A stretch of DNA of 22,148 nt from CAYFJO01 sp964343305 (GTDB lineage: Bacteria > Planctomycetota > Planctomycetia > Pirellulales > Pirellulaceae). Location: positions 1 to 22,148 of the forward strand of contig CAYFJO010000162.1 of the NCBI GenBank assembly GCA_964343305.1, read 5' to 3'. A program made the position numbers and the translations under genes. Shown here piece by piece: positions 14,668 through 22,148 of the stretch; positions within the stretch are counted from its first letter, which is position 1, and every line of letters begins with the position of its first letter. The notes beneath the pieces are model-generated. The model saw only the letters and a program-made list of their open reading frames with translations, was not told the DNA's origin and ran no database searches.

Positions 14668-17600
14668 ATGATCCAATCAGGTTGCAACACGTGCGGAATG
14701 CAGTTCACTTTTCCACCAGAAATGGCCGGCACGGCTTGCCAGTGCACTTCGTGCGGAAATCAGATCGCCGTGCCAATGGCGACTGCACAAATCAGCACAC
14801 CAGTACCTTTCCAATGCGGACAGTGTGGAAGCAGTTTCGCAGTGCCATATGAAATGGCCGGTGGCCCCGTTCAGTGCCAGCAATGCGGCAACATGGCGAC
14901 ACCGGCGGGGGCGTCCATGATGCCCGGGCAAACGCAACCAATGGGCGGTGTGGGAATGCCCGCAAACGCCCTAGTTTCCCAGACAGTTCAACAGCCGCTT
15001 GGGTCGCAACCAGGTTTCGGTAAACCAGCGCAAACTGCTCCGGCGGAATCGTCAAATCGTGGCTTGGTAATCGGGGCCGGCATTGGGGGAGGCATATTGG
15101 GCCTGCTGGTCATCATCGGCATCGCCGCATTTGTGTTTCGCGGTGGTGGTTCCTCGTCGCCTGGCGTTACGCAGAGTGCGACTGCAAGTCGTGCGGTAGG
15201 GGGCACGGCGACGCCCAACAACACAACGTCGTCGACAAATACTCCGTCTTCGACAATCACTCCGTCGTCAACAAATACTTCCACTGCAAGACCCGCGCCT
15301 CGCCAGGTTGTGAAGGATGAACTCGATCCCAAACGATTTCCGCAAATCCAACTTGCTTGGAGCCTGTCGGGCCAGCCGTCGGGGGCCGGCGATACGAACA
15401 GACTTCGTGAACGCGTCACAGAAACACTCCGTCTGCGCGGAGTTGAAGTCGTTGGCTCGTCGTCAAAAAAAATGAATGTCAGCGTCAGTCCTGGGCCGTC
15501 AAAGTCTGAACAAGTTCGCATTTTTAACACGGGAGAAAACTTCTCGGTCAACGTTCCGTCTTACACAATCAAAATCAGCTACACCGACGGCTCCGCAACA
15601 CTCTGGACAAAAAACCGCGATGGCCGCAGCATGCATCCGTCCATTCCGACATTTATAAATTCCGACAATCCTCAGCAGTATGTGCAGGACCACGTTACAA
15701 AAGGCGCGTGGAGTATTGTCGAATCGATCATCAGAACGTCCATTCCTTTTCCACTGTCTCAACACGAGTTGGATCAGCTTGCCGAAGCCGAGGCACGACG
15801 CGAAGTACAAAAGGCAAAGGACACGAAGAAAAAACGCAGCGCACTGGCGGCGAAAGTGAATTGGTCGGTCAAGCCCGCGCCGTGGACGAAACCGATTTCG
15901 GCAGCGGCACCCATGCCACTTGACGTCTCTGTCAACAACCTCCAAGAAGCACGCTTCTGCGACGGAGGAAGTGGACGAATGCTGGCCATGTCACAGCACA
16001 CGCATGCGAGCGGCACCGACGAATCAAATGTGAAACACGTTGGTGTCTATGAGGTTGCCAGCGGGAAGCAAATTGGTGACATTACACTCAGCGAACCGTC
16101 GTTAGTCGGTGGGCTGGTCGACGATGGAAAGTCTCTGGTCGTTGCCCGCGGCAACGTTGTCGAGGTGATTGGGGTGGAGAATGGCTCGATCGTGCGACAA
16201 TGGGAGTTGGATGAAGTCGATACCATTATCTGGGTCCGGTCCGCGGGAGATTGGGTTTTTACACGCACCGATACGTTGGAATTGTCCGCTTGGGATGCCG
16301 CCACCGGGCAAAGAAAGTATTCGGTAGCGAACATCGAACGATCGGTGTTGAGTCCGACCGGAACGTACCTCGTGGTCTCCGAAAAGCACGGCCCGTTGTT
16401 TCCCGGGCACATTTATGACGCCGCAACGGGCAGGGTGGCGGGAAATCTTACGAAGATCAGCAGCAGTTCGCGGATCACGCCACTCAGCAAAAACGTCGCG
16501 TTCAGTCTCGACGGAACAAAACTGATTGAAGCCGGCATCTCGGAGAGACGCGGTTGGGACCTGACAACAGGCGCTTCGATTGGCGCGATTCCACGCATGT
16601 ACGGCTCTGGCGAATTCGGATTCGTCTCGGATCAAATCATGTTGTGTGGCAACAACCTGTTCACGTTCGGCGAAGACCGGTATATCTGGTCGTTGTCGTC
16701 AGTGGGAAGGATCAAGGCGATTGACCCCAGCGGTCAAGTATGGCTGGCGATCGGAGCCGGCTCCACGGCAAATGGCTACCTGGTTGCATTCCGCGTTCCG
16801 GAGAACGAGGTATTGACGTACATCGCCAACAACCGATCGTCGTCTGGATCGCTGCGTGCCGGCCGCACCAGTTTCGATTATGACGACTTGATGCGTGGCG
16901 GCGGATTTACCATGCCCGGTCAAGACCCGTCATTGCCAACTCGTCCCACAGTTCCGCCAAATCTATACAACACCTTCGTTTCAACAATCCTGGCGGACGA
17001 CCAAAAAATTGCCGCTCAGTTGAAATGGTTACCTGGCGCGAAGCAACCGTCGTTCGGCGAGCGATGGGGCGTCGGTGTGCTGGTCAAGGGATCACGGACT
17101 CCCACTCGCGTGCGAACGTTCACTGACTTTGGAAACATGACTGGCGAGATTGGCACGGCCTTCGTGTCGGAGATCAACCGACGTGCCACAAGCGGCGAAT
17201 TCGGAAACTGGGCTGCGGGAAATGCCACGCCTTTGGCGGCCGCCGTGCTCGTGACTGGCACGGATCAAGACTTGATATTGAAAAACGCGCGAGACCAAGA
17301 CTTGGATACACTCGCGCTGTTCAACGTCACACAAATCCTGGGCCGCACCAACCGAGTGGAAGACGCCGAACTGACGATTGAATTTCATGACGTACACGGA
17401 CGCCGTACCGAATGGAAAACGGACACAGTACGCAGCAGCCGAGTCATCGCAGCCAAAGGGCGAGGCGAAGACAAGGTCAAGGAATTCGTCGATTCCGTGA
17501 CGGCACGAATCGATTCAGAGTATCGATTGACGACGATGCCAAACATCACGGCGGAAATCGCTGCGTCGCGCGTCGTGAAATTAACGAATTCAACAACCGC

Positions 17601-17784
17601 GTCGCGTCCTCATGCGTTGGCCGAGATTCGCTTTTATCACGCCAAAAAACTAATCGACGATGCAGCAGCATCGGCAGCCTATGCCAAAATTCTTGGAGCA
17701 GAAAACGGCGAAAAGTTCACCTCCAGCGACGTGACCGAGCGGCAAAAGATAATAACCACCTGGCTTTTGTCGCAGAGGAATTGA
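14668..17784 (+). CDS. Large double zinc-ribbon, single-TM protein with beta-propeller and C-terminal domain
   Basis: A 1038-residue multidomain protein. Two zinc ribbons come first (Cys6, 9, 24, 26, 29; then Cys50, 53, 70, 73), each with the motif around (P/Y)EMAG. A Gly/Gln/Pro linker leads to one membrane helix (about 132-157), then a Ser/Thr/Asn-rich linker (about 160-213). Residues about 215-370 form a domain I do not recognise, followed by a Lys-rich helix (about 373-396). Residues about 453-715 show WD40/PQQ-like blade patterns (VGVYEVASGKQIGD, LSAWDAATGQRKYS, GHIYDAATGRVAGN, RRGWDLTTGASIGA). The remaining about 320 residues are a mixed alpha/beta region of unknown type. The topology suggests a cytosolic metal-binding head and a large exported body. 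Residues EIRFYHAKKL and AKILGAENGE occur near the end. No catalytic motif is evident. A candidate promoter lies at 14565. Confidence 0.82.
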   Translation: MIQSGCNTCGMQFTFPPEMAGTACQCTSCGNQIAVPMATAQISTPVPFQCGQCGSSFAVPYEMAGGPVQCQQCGNMATPAGASMMPGQTQPMGGVGMPANALVSQTVQQPLGSQPGFGKPAQTAPAESSNRGLVIGAGIGGGILGLLVIIGIAAFVFRGGGSSSPGVTQSATASRAVGGTATPNNTTSSTNTPSSTITPSSTNTSTARPAPRQVVKDELDPKRFPQIQLAWSLSGQPSGAGDTNRLRERVTETLRLRGVEVVGSSSKKMNVSVSPGPSKSEQVRIFNTGENFSVNVPSYTIKISYTDGSATLWTKNRDGRSMHPSIPTFINSDNPQQYVQDHVTKGAWSIVESIIRTSIPFPLSQHELDQLAEAEARREVQKAKDTKKKRSALAAKVNWSVKPAPWTKPISAAAPMPLDVSVNNLQEARFCDGGSGRMLAMSQHTHASGTDESNVKHVGVYEVASGKQIGDITLSEPSLVGGLVDDGKSLVVARGNVVEVIGVENGSIVRQWELDEVDTIIWVRSAGDWVFTRTDTLELSAWDAATGQRKYSVANIERSVLSPTGTYLVVSEKHGPLFPGHIYDAATGRVAGNLTKISSSSRITPLSKNVAFSLDGTKLIEAGISERRGWDLTTGASIGAIPRMYGSGEFGFVSDQIMLCGNNLFTFGEDRYIWSLSSVGRIKAIDPSGQVWLAIGAGSTANGYLVAFRVPENEVLTYIANNRSSSGSLRAGRTSFDYDDLMRGGGFTMPGQDPSLPTRPTVPPNLYNTFVSTILADDQKIAAQLKWLPGAKQPSFGERWGVGVLVKGSRTPTRVRTFTDFGNMTGEIGTAFVSEINRRATSGEFGNWAAGNATPLAAAVLVTGTDQDLILKNARDQDLDTLALFNVTQILGRTNRVEDAELTIEFHDVHGRRTEWKTDTVRSSRVIAAKGRGEDKVKEFVDSVTARIDSEYRLTTMPNITAEIAASRVVKLTNSTTASRPHALAEIRFYHAKKLIDDAAASAAYAKILGAENGEKFTSSDVTERQKIITTWLLSQRN

Positions 17785-17863
17785 CGGACCGACCTCTGTC
17801 CAGGACATTTGAGCATTCACCGTAGCACAGGATGTCCGTCTGGCCCCGAACCAAAGCAAAGCA

Positions 17864-19360
17864 ATGACCGAAGAAAAACCCAGCGACTCAAACACCCCCT
17901 CATCAACACCTTGGTTCTCTCGCCTCGGTCCCGCATTGATCACCGCCTGCGTCGTCATCGGCCCCGGCAGCATCCTGACGAGTTCCAACGTCGGCGCGGT
18001 CAATGGGTACGGCTTGTCATGGGTCGTGGCCGTCGCGGTCGTTTTCATGCTGACCTACATGTCGATGGGCGCTCGATTGGGTGTTTCGATCAAACAATCC
18101 GCCGGCACGCTTGTTGCCGAACGCATCGGTCGCTGGTTCGCCATTTTAATTGGGATCAGCGTTTTCTTTATCTCCGCCGCCTTTCAATTCGGCAACAACC
18201 TTGGCGTGCATTACGCGATTGCAACTTATATCGACTTCGATTACGCGGTCGTCATTTTTAACGCCTTGGCGATTGGATTTTTGCTGTTTTTCAAGAACAT
18301 GTACAAGGCGCTCGAAAAGCTGATGATGATTTTTGTCGGCGTCATGTTGGTTGCGTTTCTCGTGAATTTGCTGATGGCCGGGCCGCGATTCGGTGAATGG
18401 GCACAGGGGTTTGTTCCCGGCGCGGCAGGCAAGTTCGATCTGTCCGTTCTGGGTCTGGTCGGCACGACCTTTGTGACAACCGCCGCGTTTTATCAAGCGT
18501 ACCTCGTTCGGCAAAAGGGGCTGACCGCCAAGGAAGTTCAGCACGGCATGATCGATGTCCGCATTGGTGCGACGGTGATGGCCGCGATCACATTAATGTT
18601 GATGGCCACGCCTGCCACACTTTATTATCCCATATTCCAATACCAGCAGGTCGTTACGTCGGACAATGACGCGGGTTTGCCACCGGGAACGTCGCTCGTG
18701 ATTGACGAGAGTGACCCCAACTTCACTGAGCACAGGCAAAGGGCAGAGTCTGAAATGAATTGGAAGGTTGACGAAAAGACAAACAAGCGGGAGCCGCGGT
18801 GGACGAAGATTGTAGAAAAGGCGGAATTCGAAAAGAAATATCAAGAGCCCTACGGCATTAAAACCGCGCCTCGTTCGTTCCGAGATCTGCCCGAGGTCGG
18901 CACGGGACTGAAACCGTTCTTTGGCACCATCGGTCCACCACTATTCTTTTTGGGTGTGTTCGCCGCGGCCTATTCGTCGTTTTTGGTGAACTCAATGATC
19001 GGCGGCTTCATTCTTGCTGACGGATTGGGAATCGGCGCGAAGCCGGAAGACAAATGGCCGAAGATCTTTACGATTGCTGTGTTGCTGACCGGTATGTTCG
19101 TCGGCTTGTACGTCATCACGGTGATGAAACTGCAACGACCGGTCACGTTGATCGTGATGGCTCAAGCGGTCACCGTCATCGCATCGCCTATCATTGCCGG
19201 CACACTTCTTTGGATGTCGTCGAGCAAAGACATTATGGGCGAAAACAAAAACGGTCCGGTCACCTTGACCCTCGGCGTGATTGGATTCGTCCTATTGCTC
19301 GCCATGTCGGCAAGAACTGCAACAAGCGTTGTCCCAAAGATAATGGCCATGTTTAGTTGA
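17864..19360 (+). CDS. Atypical Nramp-like (SLC11-related) membrane transporter
   Basis: A 498-residue polytopic protein with about 11 hydrophobic helices. LGPALITACVVIGPGSILTS at the first helix is the Nramp N-terminal pattern, but the metal-binding DPGN is GPGS (residues 33-36). The sixth-helix motif (canonically MPHN) reads AFYQAYL (208-214), so both canonical metal-ligand sites are altered. A hydrophilic insert of about 85 residues (roughly 265-350, Glu/Lys/Arg-rich) interrupts the membrane part after the seventh helix. Family membership is well supported, but the substrate is not: Nramp relatives lacking these motifs transport other ions. The ATG at 17864 has no strong ribosome site. A small zinc-ribbon gene follows 16 bases downstream. 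Confidence 0.82.
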   Translation: MTEEKPSDSNTPSSTPWFSRLGPALITACVVIGPGSILTSSNVGAVNGYGLSWVVAVAVVFMLTYMSMGARLGVSIKQSAGTLVAERIGRWFAILIGISVFFISAAFQFGNNLGVHYAIATYIDFDYAVVIFNALAIGFLLFFKNMYKALEKLMMIFVGVMLVAFLVNLLMAGPRFGEWAQGFVPGAAGKFDLSVLGLVGTTFVTTAAFYQAYLVRQKGLTAKEVQHGMIDVRIGATVMAAITLMLMATPATLYYPIFQYQQVVTSDNDAGLPPGTSLVIDESDPNFTEHRQRAESEMNWKVDEKTNKREPRWTKIVEKAEFEKKYQEPYGIKTAPRSFRDLPEVGTGLKPFFGTIGPPLFFLGVFAAAYSSFLVNSMIGGFILADGLGIGAKPEDKWPKIFTIAVLLTGMFVGLYVITVMKLQRPVTLIVMAQAVTVIASPIIAGTLLWMSSSKDIMGENKNGPVTLTLGVIGFVLLLAMSARTATSVVPKIMAMFS

Positions 19361-19376
19361 GGCAAAGGAGAGAAAC

Positions 19377-19622
19377 ATGGGCGCTCCTCACAAGACCTGC
19401 CCTGACTGTGGCACTCGACTTCAAGGAATCAAACTCGTAGATGCAACGGAGAGGGCATTCGGTGAAGGAGCGTATCGGGTGGACTTGAGCTATGCACCTC
19501 AAAATGCCGATGCACCGTTACTTGGTTTGTTCGGCGGAATCGCTCCAGAAGGCAAGGTCTACGGACGAATTTGCCCGGATTGTGGACGCATCTTGCTCTA
19601 CGCAACGCCGATGCAGTCTTGA
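19377..19622 (+). CDS. Small two-CPDCG zinc-ribbon protein
   Basis: An 81-residue protein with a CPDCG motif near each end (KTCPDCGTRLQGIKLVD and GRICPDCGRILLYA), forming one zinc ribbon. The intervening about 45 residues carry the FGEGAYRVDLSYAP and LLGLFGG segments. No signal peptide or membrane helix is seen, so it is probably cytosolic. The start has AAAGGAG at the right distance. It is likely cotranscribed with the Nramp-like gene 16 bases upstream. Function is unknown; a metal-related accessory role is only suggested by position. Confidence 0.82.
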   Translation: MGAPHKTCPDCGTRLQGIKLVDATERAFGEGAYRVDLSYAPQNADAPLLGLFGGIAPEGKVYGRICPDCGRILLYATPMQS

Positions 19623-19652
19623 TCGCCGAATGTGGTGGATTAGCACACCAGA

Positions 19653-20423
19653 TTAAAACATCACGCGGCCGCCGCAGACGTTGACCAATTGGCCGTTGAT
19701 TGCCGCGGATCCTCGGCCACCGAGAAAGACCGCCAGCGGCGCGATCTCTTCCGGGACGATGCGTCGTCCGAGCGGCGATGCGAGTTGCTCCAAGTCTTTG
19801 ACCGATTTTCCAAGCAGGGCGGCGTCGTGCTCCAAACGCTTGTCGTTCATTTCCGTTGCCGTGACACCGGGACAAATCGCGTTGCAGGTGATGCCTTTGT
19901 CAGCAACTTCGACCGCAGTCGCTTTGGTCAACCCGGCAATCGCATGTTTGCTCGCGGCATAAGCGACGCCATGCATCGGTGCAGTCCGGGCGTTGATCGA
20001 CGAGATGTTGATGATCCGGCCCCAACCCGCTTCGATCATGTCGGGCAACGCCAGTTTCGTCAGCAGATAGGGGGCCGTGACATTCAAAGCCATCGTCAAG
20101 TCCCAGTAGTCGTCATCGAAGTCGATAATCGGCCGCGGGTCGTGACTGCTGCCGATGCCAGCGTTGTTCACCAAGACTTCGATGGGGCCCCATTTGTCGA
20201 CAACCGAGCCGACGATCCGCTGCGGCGCGGCACGATCGGTAAGGTCGTCGGCGATTAACAGCGATTGGCCACCCGACGTGTCGATTTCGTCGACAACGGA
20301 TTCCAACTGGTGACGCGTTCGCGCTGTGACCGCGACACGCGCCCCTTCTTTGGCAAAGGCAATCGCGATCGCGCGGCCAATGCCGCGTCCCGCGCCCGTG
20401 ACGAGAACGATACGGTCTTTCAT
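19653..20423 (-). CDS. Short-chain dehydrogenase/reductase (SDR), classical type
   Basis: A 256-residue cytosolic NAD(P)-dependent oxidoreductase. It has TGAGRGIG (9-16) for the nucleotide, NNAG (86-89), the Asn114 region, and catalytic Ser141/142, Tyr155 and Lys159 in AYAASKH. The C-terminal part NAICPGVTATEM and the final GQLVNVCGG match the FabG-like/3-oxoacyl-reductase branch. The substrate cannot be assigned. Asp/Glu is absent after the second strand (VTARTRH), which favours NADP. The ATG directly abuts the stop of the Gfo/Idh/MocA gene (TAAATG), so the two are translationally coupled and likely serve one carbohydrate or polyol pathway. Confidence 0.92.
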   Translation of the reverse strand: MKDRIVLVTGAGRGIGRAIAIAFAKEGARVAVTARTRHQLESVVDEIDTSGGQSLLIADDLTDRAAPQRIVGSVVDKWGPIEVLVNNAGIGSSHDPRPIIDFDDDYWDLTMALNVTAPYLLTKLALPDMIEAGWGRIINISSINARTAPMHGVAYAASKHAIAGLTKATAVEVADKGITCNAICPGVTATEMNDKRLEHDAALLGKSVKDLEQLASPLGRRIVPEEIAPLAVFLGGRGSAAINGQLVNVCGGRVMF

Positions 20424-21713
20424 TTAGACTTTCGGCTCCCAACTTTTTTCGTAATCGCGAGCCCACAACTTCATGGCTTCTTCGTCGTTCTGGATGTGGC
20501 CGTTCTTGGCAGCGCACACGAGTGCACGGCCGGTTCGCTGCGAGATGTTGCCAAGATGGCACAGCAACGTACTCTTGTGCCCCTTTTCGATTTCGGCGTT
20601 TAGTTCGAGCGGCTTGTCGTTGCGGATCGCGGCGAGCAAGTTTTCGATGTGCTCGATGTCGCCTTGGCTCGAGCTTTTCGTTTCGTTGATCAACTTACCT
20701 TTGGGATCGTACACACGATGCGTGCCGATTGAGTCGAGTTCCATCGTGCCGTTATCGCCATAGAATGTGATGAATCCGCCACCGTACTTGTTACAGCTTT
20801 TGCCTTCCCACGAGATCATTTTGCGATCTTCGAATTCGAAACAGACGGTGTGTGTGTCCGGAGTCTCTTGATCGTCCTTGTAATGATATCGGCCGCCGGC
20901 GCTGGTCGCACGGATTGGATAATCAACACCAAGACCCCAACGACAAAGATCCAACGTGTGAACACCGTTGTTGCCCAGTTCGCCGTTGCCCCAGTGCCAG
21001 TGCCAATGCCAGTTGTAATGGACAACGTTTGACTTGTATGGCCGGCGCGGCGCGGGACCTTGCCACAAGTCATAGTTCAAATGCGACGGCGGGTCCGACG
21101 GTTGCTTTGTGCCAATCGTTGGTCGCGAGTTGTTGTACCAGGCACGTACGAGATAGACGCGGCCAATCACTCCTTCGTGCAGCTTTTGCATTGCCTCTTG
21201 CGTTCCTGGTCCGCTTCGACGTTGCGAGCCCATTTGTACCGCACGTTTGTTCTTGCGAGCCGCCTCGACCATCAACTCGCCTTCCCGCGGGTTGTGGCTG
21301 CAAGGTTTCTCGACATAAACATGTTTTCCCGCCGAGACGCCCAAGATCGTCGCGGGCGCGTGCCAATGATTGGGAGCCGCACAAATCAACACGTCCACGT
21401 CCTTGTCGTCGAGAATGTCACGAAAATCTGCGATCGCTTCGGGAGTTTTAACACCTGCGCCTCCGACCAACTTGGCACAACTGCCCGCTCGCGTGATGTC
21501 AACGTCGCAAACGTACTTGACTTCGACGTTTGGCCGCTTCGCAAAGCTGACCGCCAGGCTACGGCCACGACTGCAACCCATCACGCCCACCACGATCTTT
21601 TCATTCGCCGAATCCGCGGCACGTGTGGCTGCCGCCGTGAGGGCGATTCCTGCGGCGGCACCGGCAACACTCGTTTGTTCAATGAATTGACGTCGGTCGA
21701 TGGGTTGTGACAT
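20424..21713 (-). CDS. Tat-exported Gfo/Idh/MocA-family oxidoreductase
   Basis: A 429-residue protein. The twin-arginine signal is IDRRQFIEQ (residues 5-13), followed by an Ala-rich hydrophobic stretch to about residue 33. The Rossmann start is VVGVMGCSRGR (41-51), and the family motif EKP is at 135-137. The substrate half contains the NWHWHWHWGNGELGNNGVH stretch, whose last His corresponds to the usual catalytic-region histidine. Members reduce or oxidise sugars, polyols or their derivatives with NAD(P). Tat export with bound cofactor is a common planctomycete variant. The ribosome site is GGAG, eight bases from ATG. The gene leads a two-gene unit with the SDR. Confidence 0.93.
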   Translation of the reverse strand: MSQPIDRRQFIEQTSVAGAAAGIALTAAATRAADSANEKIVVGVMGCSRGRSLAVSFAKRPNVEVKYVCDVDITRAGSCAKLVGGAGVKTPEAIADFRDILDDKDVDVLICAAPNHWHAPATILGVSAGKHVYVEKPCSHNPREGELMVEAARKNKRAVQMGSQRRSGPGTQEAMQKLHEGVIGRVYLVRAWYNNSRPTIGTKQPSDPPSHLNYDLWQGPAPRRPYKSNVVHYNWHWHWHWGNGELGNNGVHTLDLCRWGLGVDYPIRATSAGGRYHYKDDQETPDTHTVCFEFEDRKMISWEGKSCNKYGGGFITFYGDNGTMELDSIGTHRVYDPKGKLINETKSSSQGDIEHIENLLAAIRNDKPLELNAEIEKGHKSTLLCHLGNISQRTGRALVCAAKNGHIQNDEEAMKLWARDYEKSWEPKV

Positions 21714-21778
21714 TGGTAGGTCTCCAAAAGGTGGGGCGGGAATTCTTCAATTGGCGTGATTTCAGAAGGTTGCGTACA

Positions 21779-22090
21779 TCAGGTTCCGTTTCGTTTCAAA
21801 ACTTCCTCACGAAGTGAGTTCGCCAAGTTCGAAAGTTCGTCGGCACTCAAAGATGAAAGTTGATCGTCTGACGTCCGCGGCTTTCCGAGGATGTGCTCGT
21901 ACGTGCGAATGGTGTCTTTGCATTGATTTGCAAGCCTTTCGATCTCGGCCTTGTTTTGTTCGATTTCGGCCTTACTTTGTTCGATCTCGGCAAGGTTGCG
22001 TTCGCGCTCGCGTTCCCAGCTCAAAGCGTCACGTCGAGCTTTTTCGCGGTCTTCGTATTCGGCTCTTTCAAGTTCGTCTTTCGTTAACAT
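21779..22090 (-). CDS. Short coiled-coil protein of unknown function
   Basis: A 103-residue, strongly charged protein. Residues about 5-60 form a predicted coiled coil, with the near-repeat EIEQSKAEIEQNKAEIER showing a 7-residue period. A Leu-rich C-terminal piece follows (QLSSLSADELSNLANSLREEV). No signal or membrane helix is seen. The start ATG 22090 has GGAA abutting it, too close for a normal ribosome site. The ATG overlaps a stop codon of another frame (ATGTTAA), so translation could be coupled to an upstream gene at the window edge. The C-terminal LSSLSADEL resembles ends seen in Rpn/DUF4351-type proteins, a weak resemblance. Confidence 0.6.
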   Translation of the reverse strand: MLTKDELERAEYEDREKARRDALSWERERERNLAEIEQSKAEIEQNKAEIERLANQCKDTIRTYEHILGKPRTSDDQLSSLSADELSNLANSLREEVLKRNGT

Positions 22091-22148
22091 TTCCGTAACA
22101 CTTTAGCCATCTGCCGTAGTTGGTGCGGGTAGCGGAGGTAGTTTGCCA
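22084..22148 (-). CDS. Possible 3' end of an upstream gene at the window edge
   Basis: The minus-strand frame ending in TAA (22086-22084) reads ANYLRYPHQLRQMAKVLRKC. It is open to the window edge and its stop overlaps the coiled-coil gene's ATG, as in coupled operons. Only 20 codons are visible. A second frame, ending LPPLPAPTTADG, is also open, so this call is tentative. Confidence 0.28.
   Translation of the reverse strand, partial: ANYLRYPHQLRQMAKVLRKC

Noticed and set aside
19623..19652. A short TGGTG/CACCA hairpin between the converging zinc-ribbon and SDR genes
   Set aside because: The stem is only five base pairs with no T-run, too weak to call a terminator.

Overview
The window looks like a chromosomal segment of a planctomycete, probably of the Pirellula/Rhodopirellula type. 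This is inferred from protein content, not from a marker gene: a cysteine-rich YTV-repeat cell-wall-type protein, several zinc-ribbon membrane proteins with Pro/Met/Gln-rich linkers, a DUF4838 protein, a Tat-exported Gfo/Idh/MocA oxidoreductase, a lone type II secretion pseudopilin and a PhyH-type dioxygenase. There are no RNA genes, no CRISPR array and no recognisable transposase.

Layout. 27-1713: a secreted parvulin-type prolyl isomerase (+) and a pseudopilin (-) converge on a shared hairpin terminator. 1714-2315: a 602-base gene-free gap holding two small dyads. 2316-4116: a 569-residue secreted Cys-rich 16-residue-repeat protein with internal perfect tandem duplications, closed by a strong terminator. 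4229-9700: a TRAP transporter operon (dctP, dctQ, dctM) running into a large secreted DUF4838 protein. A 58-base palindromic element sits between dctP and dctQ. 9710-13554: four minus-strand genes, in transcription order a zinc-ribbon/4-TM protein, a short zinc-ribbon paralogue that appears frameshifted, a secreted beta-propeller-like protein, and a PD-(D/E)XK nuclease of unusually AT-rich composition. 13603-14508: a PhyH-family dioxygenase (-). 14668-17784: a 1038-residue double zinc-ribbon, single-TM, propeller-containing protein (+). 17864-19622: an atypical Nramp-like transporter followed by a small two-CPDCG zinc-ribbon protein (+). 19653-21713: a Tat-exported Gfo/Idh/MocA oxidoreductase directly coupled to an SDR dehydrogenase (-). 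21779 to the edge: a short coiled-coil protein (-), possibly overlapping the end of a further gene.

How genes may work together. The TRAP genes plus DUF4838 protein form a plausible uptake and processing unit for a carboxylated (perhaps uronic-acid) substrate. The Gfo/Idh/MocA-SDR pair is a plausible sugar or polyol redox unit. The four zinc-ribbon proteins, two sharing exact Cys spacing and a homologous last membrane helix, look like a lineage-specific modular family. The best new observations are the frameshifted zinc-ribbon paralogue whose lost helix is recoverable in the +1 frame, the palindromic element inside the TRAP operon, and the Nramp-like protein lacking canonical metal-binding motifs.
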